Assembly: GCA_036495525.1 (NCBI GenBank)
Contig: DASXMR010000048.1
Location: 1 to 58,498 of the forward strand
DNA length: 58,498 nucleotides
Direction of reading: 5' to 3'
From: DASXMR01 sp036495525
GTDB taxonomy: Bacteria > Actinomycetota > Actinomycetes > Streptosporangiales > Streptosporangiaceae
Each line of letters starts with the position of its first letter. Position 1 is the first letter of the stretch. The notes under the pieces are model-generated. The model worked only from the letters and a program-made list of their open reading frames with translations. It was not told the DNA's origin and ran no database searches. A program made the position numbers and the translations under genes. Below, piece by piece: positions 32,099 to 40,728 of the stretch.

Positions 32099-33976
32099 AT
32101 GGCTCTGCTGACCAGCTCAGAGCGGCCGCGGGCGACCGAGTCGGACTCGCCGTTCCCGCCGATCGCCGACTACGCCTTCCTTTCCGACTGCGAGGCGACC
32201 GCGCTGGTCGCCCCGGATGGCTCGGTCGAGTGGCTCTGCCTGCCGCGGCCGGACTCCGCCAGCGTCTTCGGCGCCGTGCTCGACCGGTCAGCTGGCTTCT
32301 TCCATTTCGGCCCCGCGCATACCAGCGTGCCGGCCCAGCGCCGCTACCTGCCGGGATCGATGGTGATCGAGACGACGTGGTCGACCCCGACCGGCTGGAT
32401 GGTGGTCAGGGACGCGCTGGCCATGGGCCCGTGGTCGGGCTCGCAGCGGGTCTCTGGGCACCGCCGGCCGCCCGGTGACTTCACCTCCCAGGGCGTGCTT
32501 GTGCGCACGGCGAAGTGCACCGCCGGACAGGTCGACCTGGCGCTGACCTGCATGCCGCTGTTCGACTACGGCCGCAGCTCAGGCACCTGGAGCTACGCGG
32601 GCGACGACTACGGCACGGCGGTCTGCCACGCGGCCGGCCAGCCGGAGATCACCCTGTGCAGCAGCATGCGGCTGGGCATGGGCGGATCCCGGGCTTCCGC
32701 CAGGACGGCGCTGCGGCAGGGCGAGACGGCGTTCGCGTCGCTGTCCTGGCTGGGTGAGCGGCTGGAAAGCACCGACGAGGCCCACAACCGGGTCCAGGTC
32801 ACCACGGCCTCGTGGCGCGACTGGCTGCGGCACGCCAGGCTGCCCGACCACCCCTGGCGGCCGTACCTGGAGCGCTCGGCGCTGACCCTGAAAGGGCTGA
32901 TGTACGCGCCGTCCGGCGCGATCATGGCGGCCTCGACGACCTCGCTCCCGGAAAGCCCCGGCGGCAACAGGAACTGGGACTACCGCTTCACCTGGATCCG
33001 GGACTCGGCGTTCATGCTGTCCGCGCTGTTCGAGCTCGGCTTCGACTGGGAGGCCTACCAGTACTTCGCATTCATCCAGGACGCCGTCGCGGCCGGGCCG
33101 CTGCAGATCATGTACGGCATCGACGCCGAGCGAGAACTGACCGAGCAGAACCTGGACCACCTGTCCGGTTATGACGGCGCCCGCCCGGTGCGCACCGGCA
33201 ACGGGGCCTATGACCAGCGCCAGCACGATGTGTGGGGGATGGCCATGGAGTCCGTGGCCGTGCACTTCGAGAAGGCCTCCCAGATCGGGCCCATCGCCTG
33301 GAAGATGGTCATGCGGCTGGTGGAGAACGCGATCAAGGTGTGGCGCGAGCCGGACCGCGGCATCTGGGAGATGCGCGGCGAGCCGCGGCATTTCACCGCG
33401 TCCAAGGTGATGTGCTGGGTGGCCGCCGACCGCGGTGCCAGGCTCGCGGCCGGCCGGGGCGATGAGCAACTGTCGCAGGAGTGGCGCAAGGCCGCCGACG
33501 AGATCCACGCCGACATCTGCGCCAGCGGGCTCGACGAGCGCGGCGTCTTCGTGCAGTACTACGGCGGGACCCAGCTCGACGCCTCCGCTCTGCTGATCCC
33601 GCTGATGGGCTTCCTGCCGCCGGATGACCAGCGGGTCAGGGCCACGGTGCTGGCCATCGAGGACGAGCTGACCACCGACGGCCTGGTGCTGCGCTATCGA
33701 ACCGATGCCACCGACGACGGCCTGGCCGGGGCCGAGGGCACGTTCACGATCTGCTCGTTCTGGCTGGTATCGGCGCTGGCGATGATCGGCGAGACCGGCC
33801 GCGCCACGTCGCTGTGCGCCAAACTGCTGTCCCTGGCCAGCCCGCTGCAGCTGTACGCGGAGGAGATCGAGGCCCAGAGCGGCCGGCATCTCGGTAACTT
33901 CCCGCAGGCCTTCACCCACCTGGCGCTCATCGACGCGGTCATGCGGGTGACGGCGGCCGGGAAGCCGGCCGCCTGA
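32099..33976 (+). CDS. GH15 family glycoside hydrolase (third copy)
   Basis: A 625-aa paralogue. N-terminal sandwich PPIADYAFLSDCEATALVAP, then EWLCLPRPDSASVFGAVLDR. Barrel landmark NWDYRFTWIRDSAFML. Catalytic Glu candidates: IWEMRGEPRHF and LYAEEIEAQSG; end motif GNFPQAFTHLALIDAVMR. No signal peptide. It has its own operator (k) and terminator, so it is a separate transcript from the GH15/GAP pair. Substrate unknown; trehalose or a short glucan is plausible. Confidence 0.9.
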   Translation: MALLTSSERPRATESDSPFPPIADYAFLSDCEATALVAPDGSVEWLCLPRPDSASVFGAVLDRSAGFFHFGPAHTSVPAQRRYLPGSMVIETTWSTPTGWMVVRDALAMGPWSGSQRVSGHRRPPGDFTSQGVLVRTAKCTAGQVDLALTCMPLFDYGRSSGTWSYAGDDYGTAVCHAAGQPEITLCSSMRLGMGGSRASARTALRQGETAFASLSWLGERLESTDEAHNRVQVTTASWRDWLRHARLPDHPWRPYLERSALTLKGLMYAPSGAIMAASTTSLPESPGGNRNWDYRFTWIRDSAFMLSALFELGFDWEAYQYFAFIQDAVAAGPLQIMYGIDAERELTEQNLDHLSGYDGARPVRTGNGAYDQRQHDVWGMAMESVAVHFEKASQIGPIAWKMVMRLVENAIKVWREPDRGIWEMRGEPRHFTASKVMCWVAADRGARLAAGRGDEQLSQEWRKAADEIHADICASGLDERGVFVQYYGGTQLDASALLIPLMGFLPPDDQRVRATVLAIEDELTTDGLVLRYRTDATDDGLAGAEGTFTICSFWLVSALAMIGETGRATSLCAKLLSLASPLQLYAEEIEAQSGRHLGNFPQAFTHLALIDAVMRVTAAGKPAA

Positions 33977-34029
33977 CCTCGCGCCCAGCCGGGCGGTACG
34001 GTCCCGGCGGCACCGTCCTGGCAGAGCGA

Positions 34030-34064
34030 AGCCCCGCCTCCGGCGGATCGCGGGAGGCGGGGCT
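34030..34064. terminator. 12-bp bidirectional hairpin terminator
   Basis: A perfect 12-bp stem AGCCCCGCCTCC/GGAGGCGGGGCT with an 11-base loop, midway between the convergent third GH15 gene and the DUF7144-like gene. It probably ends transcription from both sides. Confidence 0.8.
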
Positions 34065-34109
34065 CCTGGTGCGCACGGCCGGGCAGCCGGCCTGGCGCGG
34101 TCTGGGCAG

Positions 34110-34646
34110 CTAGGCCATGTACCGCCTGGCCGAACTGGTCATCAGCGCCCAGATGATGAACACGTCGATCGCGATCACGATGATCGACCACAGCGGGTAG
34201 TAGGGCAGGTAGAGGAAGTTGGCGATTCCGCTGATCACTGCCAGCGCGACACCGACGATCCTCGCCCAGGTCATCCCCAGCAGCAGGCAGACGCCAGCGG
34301 CGAAGACCAGCGCGCCGATGGCGAGATGGACCCAGCCCCAGTTGTGCACGCTCAGCTGGAAGGTGTAGTTCGGCACGGACACGAAGAACGTCCTCTGGAT
34401 GATCGCGGTCAGGCCCACGAAGATGCTCCACAGGCCGGACAGGATCATCAGGGTGGCGGCGAGAACCATGAAGCTCGCGGCGGCCATGCTCTTGCCGTCG
34501 TCGTAGTCCGTGGCTCCGCCCTGATATCTCGTCTCGCCGTAGCCGGGCTGATCCGGCGCCTCGGCGGCGCGGCCGTGCCGGCCGGCCGACTGGGTCTCGG
34601 CCCCGCGTTCGTAGCTGCTCGGCGATCTCTCCTGCGCACTGCTCAT
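34110..34646 (-). CDS. DUF7144-like membrane protein
   Basis: A 178-aa protein. The first 50 residues are polar and low-complexity. Four hydrophobic segments follow (FMVLAATLMILSGLWSIFVG, WGWVHLAIGALVFAAGVCLL, MTWARIVGVALAVISGIANF, YYPLWSIIVIAIDVFIIWAL). The motif FQLSVHNWGWVHLAIG is typical of this actinomycete family. Function unknown. ATG 34646. Operator l lies 165 bases upstream. Confidence 0.8.
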   Translation of the reverse strand: MSSAQERSPSSYERGAETQSAGRHGRAAEAPDQPGYGETRYQGGATDYDDGKSMAAASFMVLAATLMILSGLWSIFVGLTAIIQRTFFVSVPNYTFQLSVHNWGWVHLAIGALVFAAGVCLLLGMTWARIVGVALAVISGIANFLYLPYYPLWSIIVIAIDVFIIWALMTSSARRYMA

Positions 34647-34802
34647 GTCAGCAGCCCCCTTTCACCTGGCCTTGGCCGGCGGGACAGGTCCCCGCAGCGT
34701 GCGGCGCCACCAGGCCCGCTGTTCATGTCCGGCGGCCCCAACTGGCCAACTGCACCGGAGTGCTACATCACCGACGCTACGAACGGCCAGGCGCAGCGGG
34801 CA

Positions 34803-34819
34803 TCATCCATCTCGGGTGA
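34803..34819. promoter_or_regulatory. Operator copy l (TCATCCA-TCT-CGGGTGA)
   Basis: One perfect half and one with two changes. Nearest gene on the left is DUF7144-like (165 bases to start). Confidence 0.5.
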
Positions 34820-34912
34820 TAGCCCGCACTTCGGCGCCGGCCGGGTGCAGCCAGCGCGAGGTCAGGGCAGCGCGCGGCCGGGCGGGCGCTCGCCGGCCTG
34901 GTCCCGGCCAGC

Positions 34913-34929
34913 CCACCCGCCGCGGGTGA
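34913..34929. promoter_or_regulatory. Operator copy m (CCACCCG-CCG-CGGGTGA)
   Basis: A 7-3-7 inverted repeat with one mismatch at the outer base. Centred 168 bases before the LuxR regulator start. Confidence 0.6.
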
Positions 34930-35001
34930 GAGGCACCTGGAGGCATGGATTGGGCATCGCTGACCAGGGGTAGGACGATTTGCGGGCTCTGGGCCGCATG
35001 C

Positions 35002-35017
35002 TCACCCTGCGGGGTGA
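35002..35017. promoter_or_regulatory. Operator copy n (TCACCC-N4-GGGTGA)
   Basis: Perfect 6-base halves, but with a spacer one base shorter than all other copies. Centred 79 bases before the LuxR regulator start, in the usual position. Confidence 0.55.
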
Positions 35018-35088
35018 GGCACGGGGGGTGCCCGGCACGGCACGGCGTGCGGTGCTTGGCAGCGGCTCGGGGCTGACGGGGGAATGAA

Positions 35089-38088
35089 TTGACCAGCACG
35101 ACAAGCAGGCGGCCAGGGCCGCCAGCTAGGCGGCCCGCGACGTCGGCCGGGCCGGCCGACGGGCTGCCGGAGGTTCAGCTAACCCGGCCGGCCGGCTCCG
35201 GCCAGCCGGCCGCGGCTACTGGGCTGCCAGCAGCGGCAGCTGGCCCGGCCGACGGGCCGGCTGGCCCGGCTGACGTGGCGGCGCCCGGCTCTAGCCAGGA
35301 ACCGGAGTCGGCCAGCCAGTCGCAGTCGCCAGCCGAGCCGTTTCTCGAGGACAAGCTCCAGGTCCCGCAGCCGAACCTGCCGGTGCTGAGCCGGCCGCGG
35401 CTCGCTGAGCTGGTAGAGCGCGCTGCGGCGCACCGGGTGACCCTGGTGTCCGGGCCCGCCGGGGCCGGCAAGACGGTGGCGTGCGCGGCGTGGGCGGCCA
35501 GCGCCCCGGCCGGGCGACCCGTCGCCTGGGTGACGCTCGATCAGCAGGACCGTGACCCGGCCAGGTTCTGGGCGTATGTCCGGGCCGCGCTGACGCGAGT
35601 GCGCACCTTCCCGGCCGAGGCCGCCAGGGCGCTTGAGGACGTGACGCCGCAGGCGTGGCCGCTGGTGCTGGTCGAGGCGGCGCAGCTGTTCACCGAGCCG
35701 GTGGTGCTGCTGCTCGACGACGTGCACGAGCTGGCCGGCGGACCGGTGGTGCCCGGCCTCGACCTGCTCATCAGGCACGCGCCGCCGTCGCTGCGGCTGA
35801 TCCTGTCCGGCCGCTGCCCGCCGGGGCTGCAGCTCGCCAAGCTCCGGGTCACCGGCGAGCTGGCTGAGGTGGCCGCGGCCGACCTGGCCTGCACGCCGGA
35901 GGAGGCCGAGGCCTACTTCGCCATGCTTGGCGTGCAGCTCGAGCCGGCTGAGCGGGACGAGCTGCTCAGCCGGACGCTTGGCTGGATGGCCGGGCTGCGG
36001 CTGGCGGCCATGCGGGCGCTCGCGCATCCGGGCGAGCAGGGCTGGGCGACTGGCATCGCGGGCGACGAGCCGGCCGTCACCGACTACCTCGCCGACGAGG
36101 TGCTTGGGCGGCTGCCCGAGCCGATCAGGCTGTTCCTGCTGCGGACCAGCGTCGCGCAGACGGTGTCCGGTGACCTGGCCGACGCGCTGACCGGGCAGCC
36201 GGGCGGCGCGCGCACGCTTGACCTGCTCAGCCGGGAGAACAGCTTCGTCGAGAGCCTGGACCACGACCGGGCCGAGTTCCGCTACCACCCGCTGCTGCGC
36301 GACGTGCTGCTCGCCGAGCTGCACCGCAAGCTGCCGCAGGAGATACCGATCCTGCTGCGCCGGGTGGCCAGGTGGCACGCCGAGCACGGCAAGCCGATCG
36401 AGGCGGTGCGCTGCTCCGCCGAGGCGGGCGACTGGGACTACGGCGCGCACGTGCTAGCCGATGCCGGCCCGGTCGCGCTGATGCACAGGAGCCCGGCCGT
36501 GCTCGAGGAAGTCCTCGCTCTATTCCCGGCTGACCGCCGGGCCGATGACGCCGCTGTTGCCGCGGCGTGCGCGGCGGCCAGGCTGTGGAGCGAGGATCCG
36601 GAAAGCGCGGCGGCTCACCTCGACTGCGCTCAGCGGGCGCTGGGGCGGCTTTCTGACCAGCAGCAGCGGGCTGTGCAGCCCAGCTTGGTCGCGCTGCGGG
36701 TACTGCAGGCAGCCAGCCTGGGACAAGCGGATCCCGGCCTGCTCGCTGAGGGCATGTCCGTCGCTGAGCGGGCGCAGGCGAGCGCCGGGGCGCCGGCCGA
36801 GCACCGGTCGGTCGGCCTGCTCTGGTACGCGCTCGGTGTTGCCCGGCTGCGCCGCTTCCAGATCGTCGAGGGCCGCCGGGTGCTCGCGCTGGCCGAGCGC
36901 CAGGCCGCCGCCGGCGGGCTTGCTGACCTGGCCGCGCGCGCCAGGAGCTGGCACGCTCTGGCCGATGCCTGGCACGGTGACCTGGCCGAGGCGCAGAAGG
37001 CCGTCACCGAGCTGACCTCCGCTGAGGGCGGCGACGCCGCGGCCGCTGGCCGGGCCTGGCTGATCGCGCTCACGCTGTCGCATGCCGGTCAGCTTCGTGA
37101 CGACCTGGCCGTCGCGAGGCAGCTGCTCGGCGAGGCGAGCCAGCCAGGCGCCGACGGCGACGACAGGCGGCCGTCGCCGGCCACGACCGTTCCCGGCTGG
37201 CCGGCCGCCGCGGGCCAGGACGGGCGGCCGTGGCCGGCCGGGTCGCAGCTGCCCGGCGAGCCGCCGGCCGCCGTGCTGACCGCGCTGAGCAGGGCAAGGA
37301 TGCTGCTCGCCGACGGCGACACGAACGCCGCGCGCAGCGTGCTGATCAGGCTGCGCGAGGCCAGCGCCGGCGACCAGCCGCTCGACCACGTGCTGATGGT
37401 GCTCGACGCCGACATCGCGCTGCGGGCCGGTGACACCGGGCGGGCCAGGATCGTGCTGCGGCTCGCCGACGGCGCTGGCCCGCCCGACACGGCCGGCGGC
37501 TACCTAGCGCACGGCCGCCTGCTGCTGGCCGAAGGCGACTTCGCCGCCGCGCTGGACGCGGTGGCGCCGGTGCTCGGCGCCACCGAGGCCGCGGCCGGGG
37601 CGACCCATCAGGAGGCGCCGACGCGACAGGAGAAGATCGTCGCGCTGATCGTCGCCGCGATCGCGCAGCGGCGGCTTGGCCGGACCGGGCCGGCCACCGA
37701 GCTGCTCGAGCAGGCGCTGGCGCTGGCCGAGCCGGATGGCGCCTGCCGCCCGTTCCTCGACGCCGGGGCCGCCGCGAGGTCGGCGATCACCGTGCTGATC
37801 CCGCCGGACAGCAGGGGGGCCGCGTTCGCCGCCCGTATCCTCGAGCACTTCGCCAGCCAGCTGCCGCATCCGGCAGAGCCGGCCGAGCAGGCTGAGGTCG
37901 TGCTGACCGACGCCGAGCTCGCCGTGCTGCGCTTCCTGCCCTCGCACATGACCAACCAGGAGATCGCCGAGGCGCTGTTCCTGTCGATCAACACGGTGAA
38001 GACGCACCTGCGCTCGGTCTACCGCAAGCTAGGGGTGACCTCACGACGCCAGGCCATCGGCCGGGGGCGCCGGCTTGACCTGCTCTGA
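35089..38088 (+). CDS. LuxR family ATP-binding regulator (MalT/LAL type)
   Basis: A 999-aa regulator. A low-complexity Pro/Ala start (1-85) precedes KLQVPQPNLPVLSRPRLAEL, the typical opening of MalT-type STAND ATPases. Walker A SGPAGAGKT (about 119-127), Walker B VLLLDDVHEL. The middle is a long TPR-like helical sensor. A C-terminal LuxR helix-turn-helix ends it (LTDAELAVLRFLPSHMTNQE ... NTVKTHLRSVYRKLGV). Ligand binding plus ATP should trigger oligomers that activate promoters. TTG 35089 with GGGGGA upstream is the likely start. Three operator copies precede it, suggesting it controls itself and the island. Confidence 0.88.
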   Translation: MTSTTSRRPGPPARRPATSAGPADGLPEVQLTRPAGSGQPAAATGLPAAAAGPADGPAGPADVAAPGSSQEPESASQSQSPAEPFLEDKLQVPQPNLPVLSRPRLAELVERAAAHRVTLVSGPAGAGKTVACAAWAASAPAGRPVAWVTLDQQDRDPARFWAYVRAALTRVRTFPAEAARALEDVTPQAWPLVLVEAAQLFTEPVVLLLDDVHELAGGPVVPGLDLLIRHAPPSLRLILSGRCPPGLQLAKLRVTGELAEVAAADLACTPEEAEAYFAMLGVQLEPAERDELLSRTLGWMAGLRLAAMRALAHPGEQGWATGIAGDEPAVTDYLADEVLGRLPEPIRLFLLRTSVAQTVSGDLADALTGQPGGARTLDLLSRENSFVESLDHDRAEFRYHPLLRDVLLAELHRKLPQEIPILLRRVARWHAEHGKPIEAVRCSAEAGDWDYGAHVLADAGPVALMHRSPAVLEEVLALFPADRRADDAAVAAACAAARLWSEDPESAAAHLDCAQRALGRLSDQQQRAVQPSLVALRVLQAASLGQADPGLLAEGMSVAERAQASAGAPAEHRSVGLLWYALGVARLRRFQIVEGRRVLALAERQAAAGGLADLAARARSWHALADAWHGDLAEAQKAVTELTSAEGGDAAAAGRAWLIALTLSHAGQLRDDLAVARQLLGEASQPGADGDDRRPSPATTVPGWPAAAGQDGRPWPAGSQLPGEPPAAVLTALSRARMLLADGDTNAARSVLIRLREASAGDQPLDHVLMVLDADIALRAGDTGRARIVLRLADGAGPPDTAGGYLAHGRLLLAEGDFAAALDAVAPVLGATEAAAGATHQEAPTRQEKIVALIVAAIAQRRLGRTGPATELLEQALALAEPDGACRPFLDAGAAARSAITVLIPPDSRGAAFAARILEHFASQLPHPAEPAEQAEVVLTDAELAVLRFLPSHMTNQEIAEALFLSINTVKTHLRSVYRKLGVTSRRQAIGRGRRLDLL

Positions 38089-38119
38089 CCAGGCCCCGGG
38101 AGATTGCCCCGGTGGTCAG
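38085..38119. terminator. Bulged hairpin between convergent genes
   Basis: Outer arms CTGACCA/TGGTCAG (38085-38091, 38113-38119) and an inner CCGGG/CCCGG pairing with an asymmetric bulge. It overlaps the stop codons of the LuxR gene and the HdeD-like gene and may end both transcripts. Confidence 0.5.
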
Positions 38120-38922
38120 GCGGGCCGTAGCCTGGCCGGCCCGCTGACCGACCTCAGCTCGTGCCGCAGCGCCATCGCCCGGCCGGCCAGCACGATGCCG
38201 TAGACGATCAGCCAGACGCCAAGGAACCAGAGCAGCAAGAGCAGCGAGATGCCTGGCCAGAACGTGACCAGCACGCCGGCCACGATGCTGAGCAAGCCGG
38301 CCAGGCCCATCAGCCAGCGGCCGGGCATCGGCCCCGACGAGAGCGCGATCGCGACGTCGGTGATGCCGTGCACCACCCAGAAGATGCCGACCACCAGCGC
38401 GACGAAGACCAGGGTCAGGTCGTGGTGCCGCAGGCAGTAGAGCCCGGCGACAATGGCCAGCAGGCCGATCACCACGTCGGCGACGCGCATGCCGCCGCTC
38501 TCGGCGCGCGCGGCGAACCCCTCCACGAGCTTCAGCACGCCGGTCACCAGCAGCGCGGCGCCGATCAGCACGGCGAGCACGAACAGCGTCTCGGCCGGCC
38601 AGACCAGGATGATCACCCCGACGGCGACCATCGCCACCGCCGCGCCGAGCAGCACCAGCCACAGGTTGCTGAAGCGCTCAGCTAGCCAGTCCGAACCCGG
38701 CCGTCCGGCCACTGGCTCGCCGTGGCTGCCGGGCGCCGCGTTCCAGTCAGCGGTGCCCGCGCTCGTTCCGGCGGTGCCCGCGCTCGCGCTGGTCGTGCCC
38801 GCGCCGCCGCCGGCCGCGCTCGCGCCCCGGCTGGCCGCCCTGGGCGGCGGCGCGGTCACCCCGCCGGGCTCGGTTGTCCCGGCGGCATGGCCTGCGCCCC
38901 GGCTGCCCTGTGGCTCGGTCAT
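38116..38922 (-). CDS. HdeD family membrane protein (DUF308)
   Basis: A 268-aa protein. The first 85 residues are Ala/Gly/Thr-rich; then six hydrophobic segments in HdeD arrangement (LVLLGAAVAMVAVGVIILVW, LFVLAVLIGAALLVTGVLKL, VADVVIGLLAIVAGLYCL, TLVFVALVVGIFWVVHGI, LMGLAGLLSIVAGVLVTFWP, LLLLLWFLGVWLIVYGIV). HdeD proteins are linked to acid/stress resistance. ATG 38922 has GGGGGA upstream. The same frame runs on through the trigger factor and clpP region, which is a shadow. Operator o is centred 62 bases upstream. Confidence 0.83.
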   Translation of the reverse strand: MTEPQGSRGAGHAAGTTEPGGVTAPPPRAASRGASAAGGGAGTTSASAGTAGTSAGTADWNAAPGSHGEPVAGRPGSDWLAERFSNLWLVLLGAAVAMVAVGVIILVWPAETLFVLAVLIGAALLVTGVLKLVEGFAARAESGGMRVADVVIGLLAIVAGLYCLRHHDLTLVFVALVVGIFWVVHGITDVAIALSSGPMPGRWLMGLAGLLSIVAGVLVTFWPGISLLLLLWFLGVWLIVYGIVLAGRAMALRHELRSVSGPARLRPA

Positions 38923-38975
38923 CTGGGTCCCCCTCAGCCTCCGCCTCATGCTGTGACCCGCGCGGTGGCTGATCA

Positions 38976-38992
38976 TCACCCGCTCAGGGTGA
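38976..38992. promoter_or_regulatory. Operator copy o (TCACCCG-CTC-AGGGTGA)
   Basis: A 7-3-7 inverted repeat with one mismatch, preceded by ATCA. Centred 62 bases before the HdeD-like start and 116 before tig; position fits HdeD. It is the rightmost copy seen. Confidence 0.65.
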
Positions 38993-39099
38993 ACCTTCCC
39001 TAGCTGGCCTAGACTTGGCGGCCTTAGCCGTGTGACCGTCCCCGCCCTGGCCGCGCGCTGTCGCGTGCCCGGCGGGGAGATGCGAGGAGTGACCCCGCA

Positions 39100-40512
39100 G
39101 TGAAGACTGACGTCGAAGAGCTGAGCCCGACCAGGGTCCGGCTCACCATCGAGGTGCCCTTCGAGGAGCTCAAGCCGAGCCTCGACCGGGCGTACCGGGA
39201 GGTCAGCCGCCAGGTCCGGGTGCCCGGCTTCCGGCCAGGACGGGTCCCGCCACGCGTCATCGACCAGCGGGTCGGCCGTGGCGCCGTGCTGGAGCAGGCC
39301 GTCAACGACGCCGTGCCAGAGCTCTACGGCAAGGCGCTGGTCGAGGCGGACAAGTTCGCTCTCGGCCAGCCGGAGCTGGAGATCACCAATCTCGATGACG
39401 GCAAGGAACTGTCGTTCACCGCCGAGGTCGACGTGCGGCCCGCCTTCGACGTGCCTGACCTGGACGGCATGCCGGTGACGGTCGACGACGCCGAGGTCAC
39501 CCCCGACCAGGTGGAGGAGTACCTCGGCTCGCTGCGGGAGCGGTTCGCGTCGCTGAAGGGAGTCGACCGCCCGGTGCGCAGCGGTGACTTCGTCTCGATC
39601 GACCTCGCCGCGACGGTGGACGGCAAGCCGGTGGAGGACGCCCAGGCCAGCGGGATCTCTTACGAGGTCGGCACTGCCAGCATGCTGGACGGGCTCGATG
39701 AGGCGCTCGAGGGCATGGCTGCTGACGAGACCAAGGTCTTCAGCGCCGAGCTCGGCGGCGGCGCCCTGGCCGGCGCGGCGGCGGACGTCAGCGTCAAGGT
39801 CAACAGCGTGAAGGTCAGGGAGCTGCCCGCGCTTGACGACGAGTTCGCCCAGGCCGCCAGCGAGTTCGACACGCTCGGCGAGCTGCGGGCTGGCACCCGG
39901 GGGCAGCTCCAGCAGATGCGCCGGCTCGGCCAGGCTGGGCAGGCCCGCGAGCGCGCGCTCGAGGCGCTGCTCAACCGGATCGACATGCCGCTGCCCGAGC
40001 GCGTCCTCGACGACGAGGTAGAGAGCCGGTGGACGTCGCTGGCCGAGCAGGTCGACCGGGCCGGCACCACGATGGACGCTTACCTGCGGGAGAGCGGGAC
40101 GACCAGGGACCAGCTGCAGCAGCAGTTCGACGACGATGCCCGGCGGTCGCTGAAGGCACGGTTCGTGCTCGACAAGATCGCCGTGGCCGAAGAGCTCGGT
40201 GTCGAGCCGGACGAGATGAACGCCTATGTGACCGAGCAGGCCTACCGGATGGGCGTCGCGCCCGACCGGCTGGCCAGGCAGCTGACCGAGGCAGGCCAGC
40301 TCGAGGCCGTCGCCGCCGACGTGCTGCGGTCCAAGGCGCTGGGCATCGTCACCGAGCGGGCCGCGGTAACGGACGAGAGCGGGCGCCCGGTTGACCTGTC
40401 CGCCGCGGCGGACGCCGCCGATGCCGAGGCGGCGGCCGAGCCCGCGGCGGCTGACAGCGAGGCAGCCGAGACCGAGGCGGACGAGACCGGCGACGGCGAG
40501 TCCGAGGGCTGA
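39100..40512 (+). CDS. tig: Trigger factor
   Basis: A 470-aa ribosome-associated chaperone and peptidyl-prolyl isomerase. The N-terminal ribosome-binding domain has ELSPTRVRLTIEVPFEELKP and VPGFRPGRVPPRVIDQRVG (the signature GFRxGxxP). The PPIase domain follows (about 155-240), then the helical C-domain and an acidic Ala/Glu tail (about 430-470). GTG 39100 is the start. It precedes clpP1-clpP2-clpX as in other actinomycetes. Confidence 0.95.
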   Translation: MKTDVEELSPTRVRLTIEVPFEELKPSLDRAYREVSRQVRVPGFRPGRVPPRVIDQRVGRGAVLEQAVNDAVPELYGKALVEADKFALGQPELEITNLDDGKELSFTAEVDVRPAFDVPDLDGMPVTVDDAEVTPDQVEEYLGSLRERFASLKGVDRPVRSGDFVSIDLAATVDGKPVEDAQASGISYEVGTASMLDGLDEALEGMAADETKVFSAELGGGALAGAAADVSVKVNSVKVRELPALDDEFAQAASEFDTLGELRAGTRGQLQQMRRLGQAGQARERALEALLNRIDMPLPERVLDDEVESRWTSLAEQVDRAGTTMDAYLRESGTTRDQLQQQFDDDARRSLKARFVLDKIAVAEELGVEPDEMNAYVTEQAYRMGVAPDRLARQLTEAGQLEAVAADVLRSKALGIVTERAAVTDESGRPVDLSAAADAADAEAAAEPAAADSEAAETEADETGDGESEG

Positions 40513-40514
40513 CC

Positions 40515-40537
40515 GGCAGCCAGGCGCCCTGGCTGCC
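40515..40537 (+). terminator. Hairpin after tig
   Basis: A 10-bp perfect stem GGCAGCCAGG/CCTGGCTGCC with a 3-base loop, directly after the tig stop codon. It separates tig from the clp genes; read-through is possible. Confidence 0.6.
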
Positions 40538-40728
40538 CGGCCGCGTGCGCGCGCCGTCCGGCGGGGTGCGTCCGCCGCCCTGACCGGGCGGCCGGGCGGC
40601 AGCCTGCGCCGACAGCGAACAGGCGGCAGCGGCGGACTTACCCGCTGTGGCCGCGGGTTATGGTCACAGTCAACGACGCATGACGCAGAAGATTCGAAGC
40701 AGAGCACATCCCTATCGAGGAGAGCACA

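Larger units (their letters stand above)
34647..35088. other. Divergent promoter region with three operator copies
   Basis: 442 bases between the DUF7144-like gene and the LuxR regulator gene without a supported gene. It contains operators l, m and n, the densest group in the window. Confidence 0.5.

Noticed and set aside
13979..38992. DosR/DevR boxes as explanation of the repeated palindrome
   Set aside because: The DosR box core is GGGACT-type; the motif here is TCACCCG/CGGGTGA with a different sequence, so hypoxia control by DosR is not supported.
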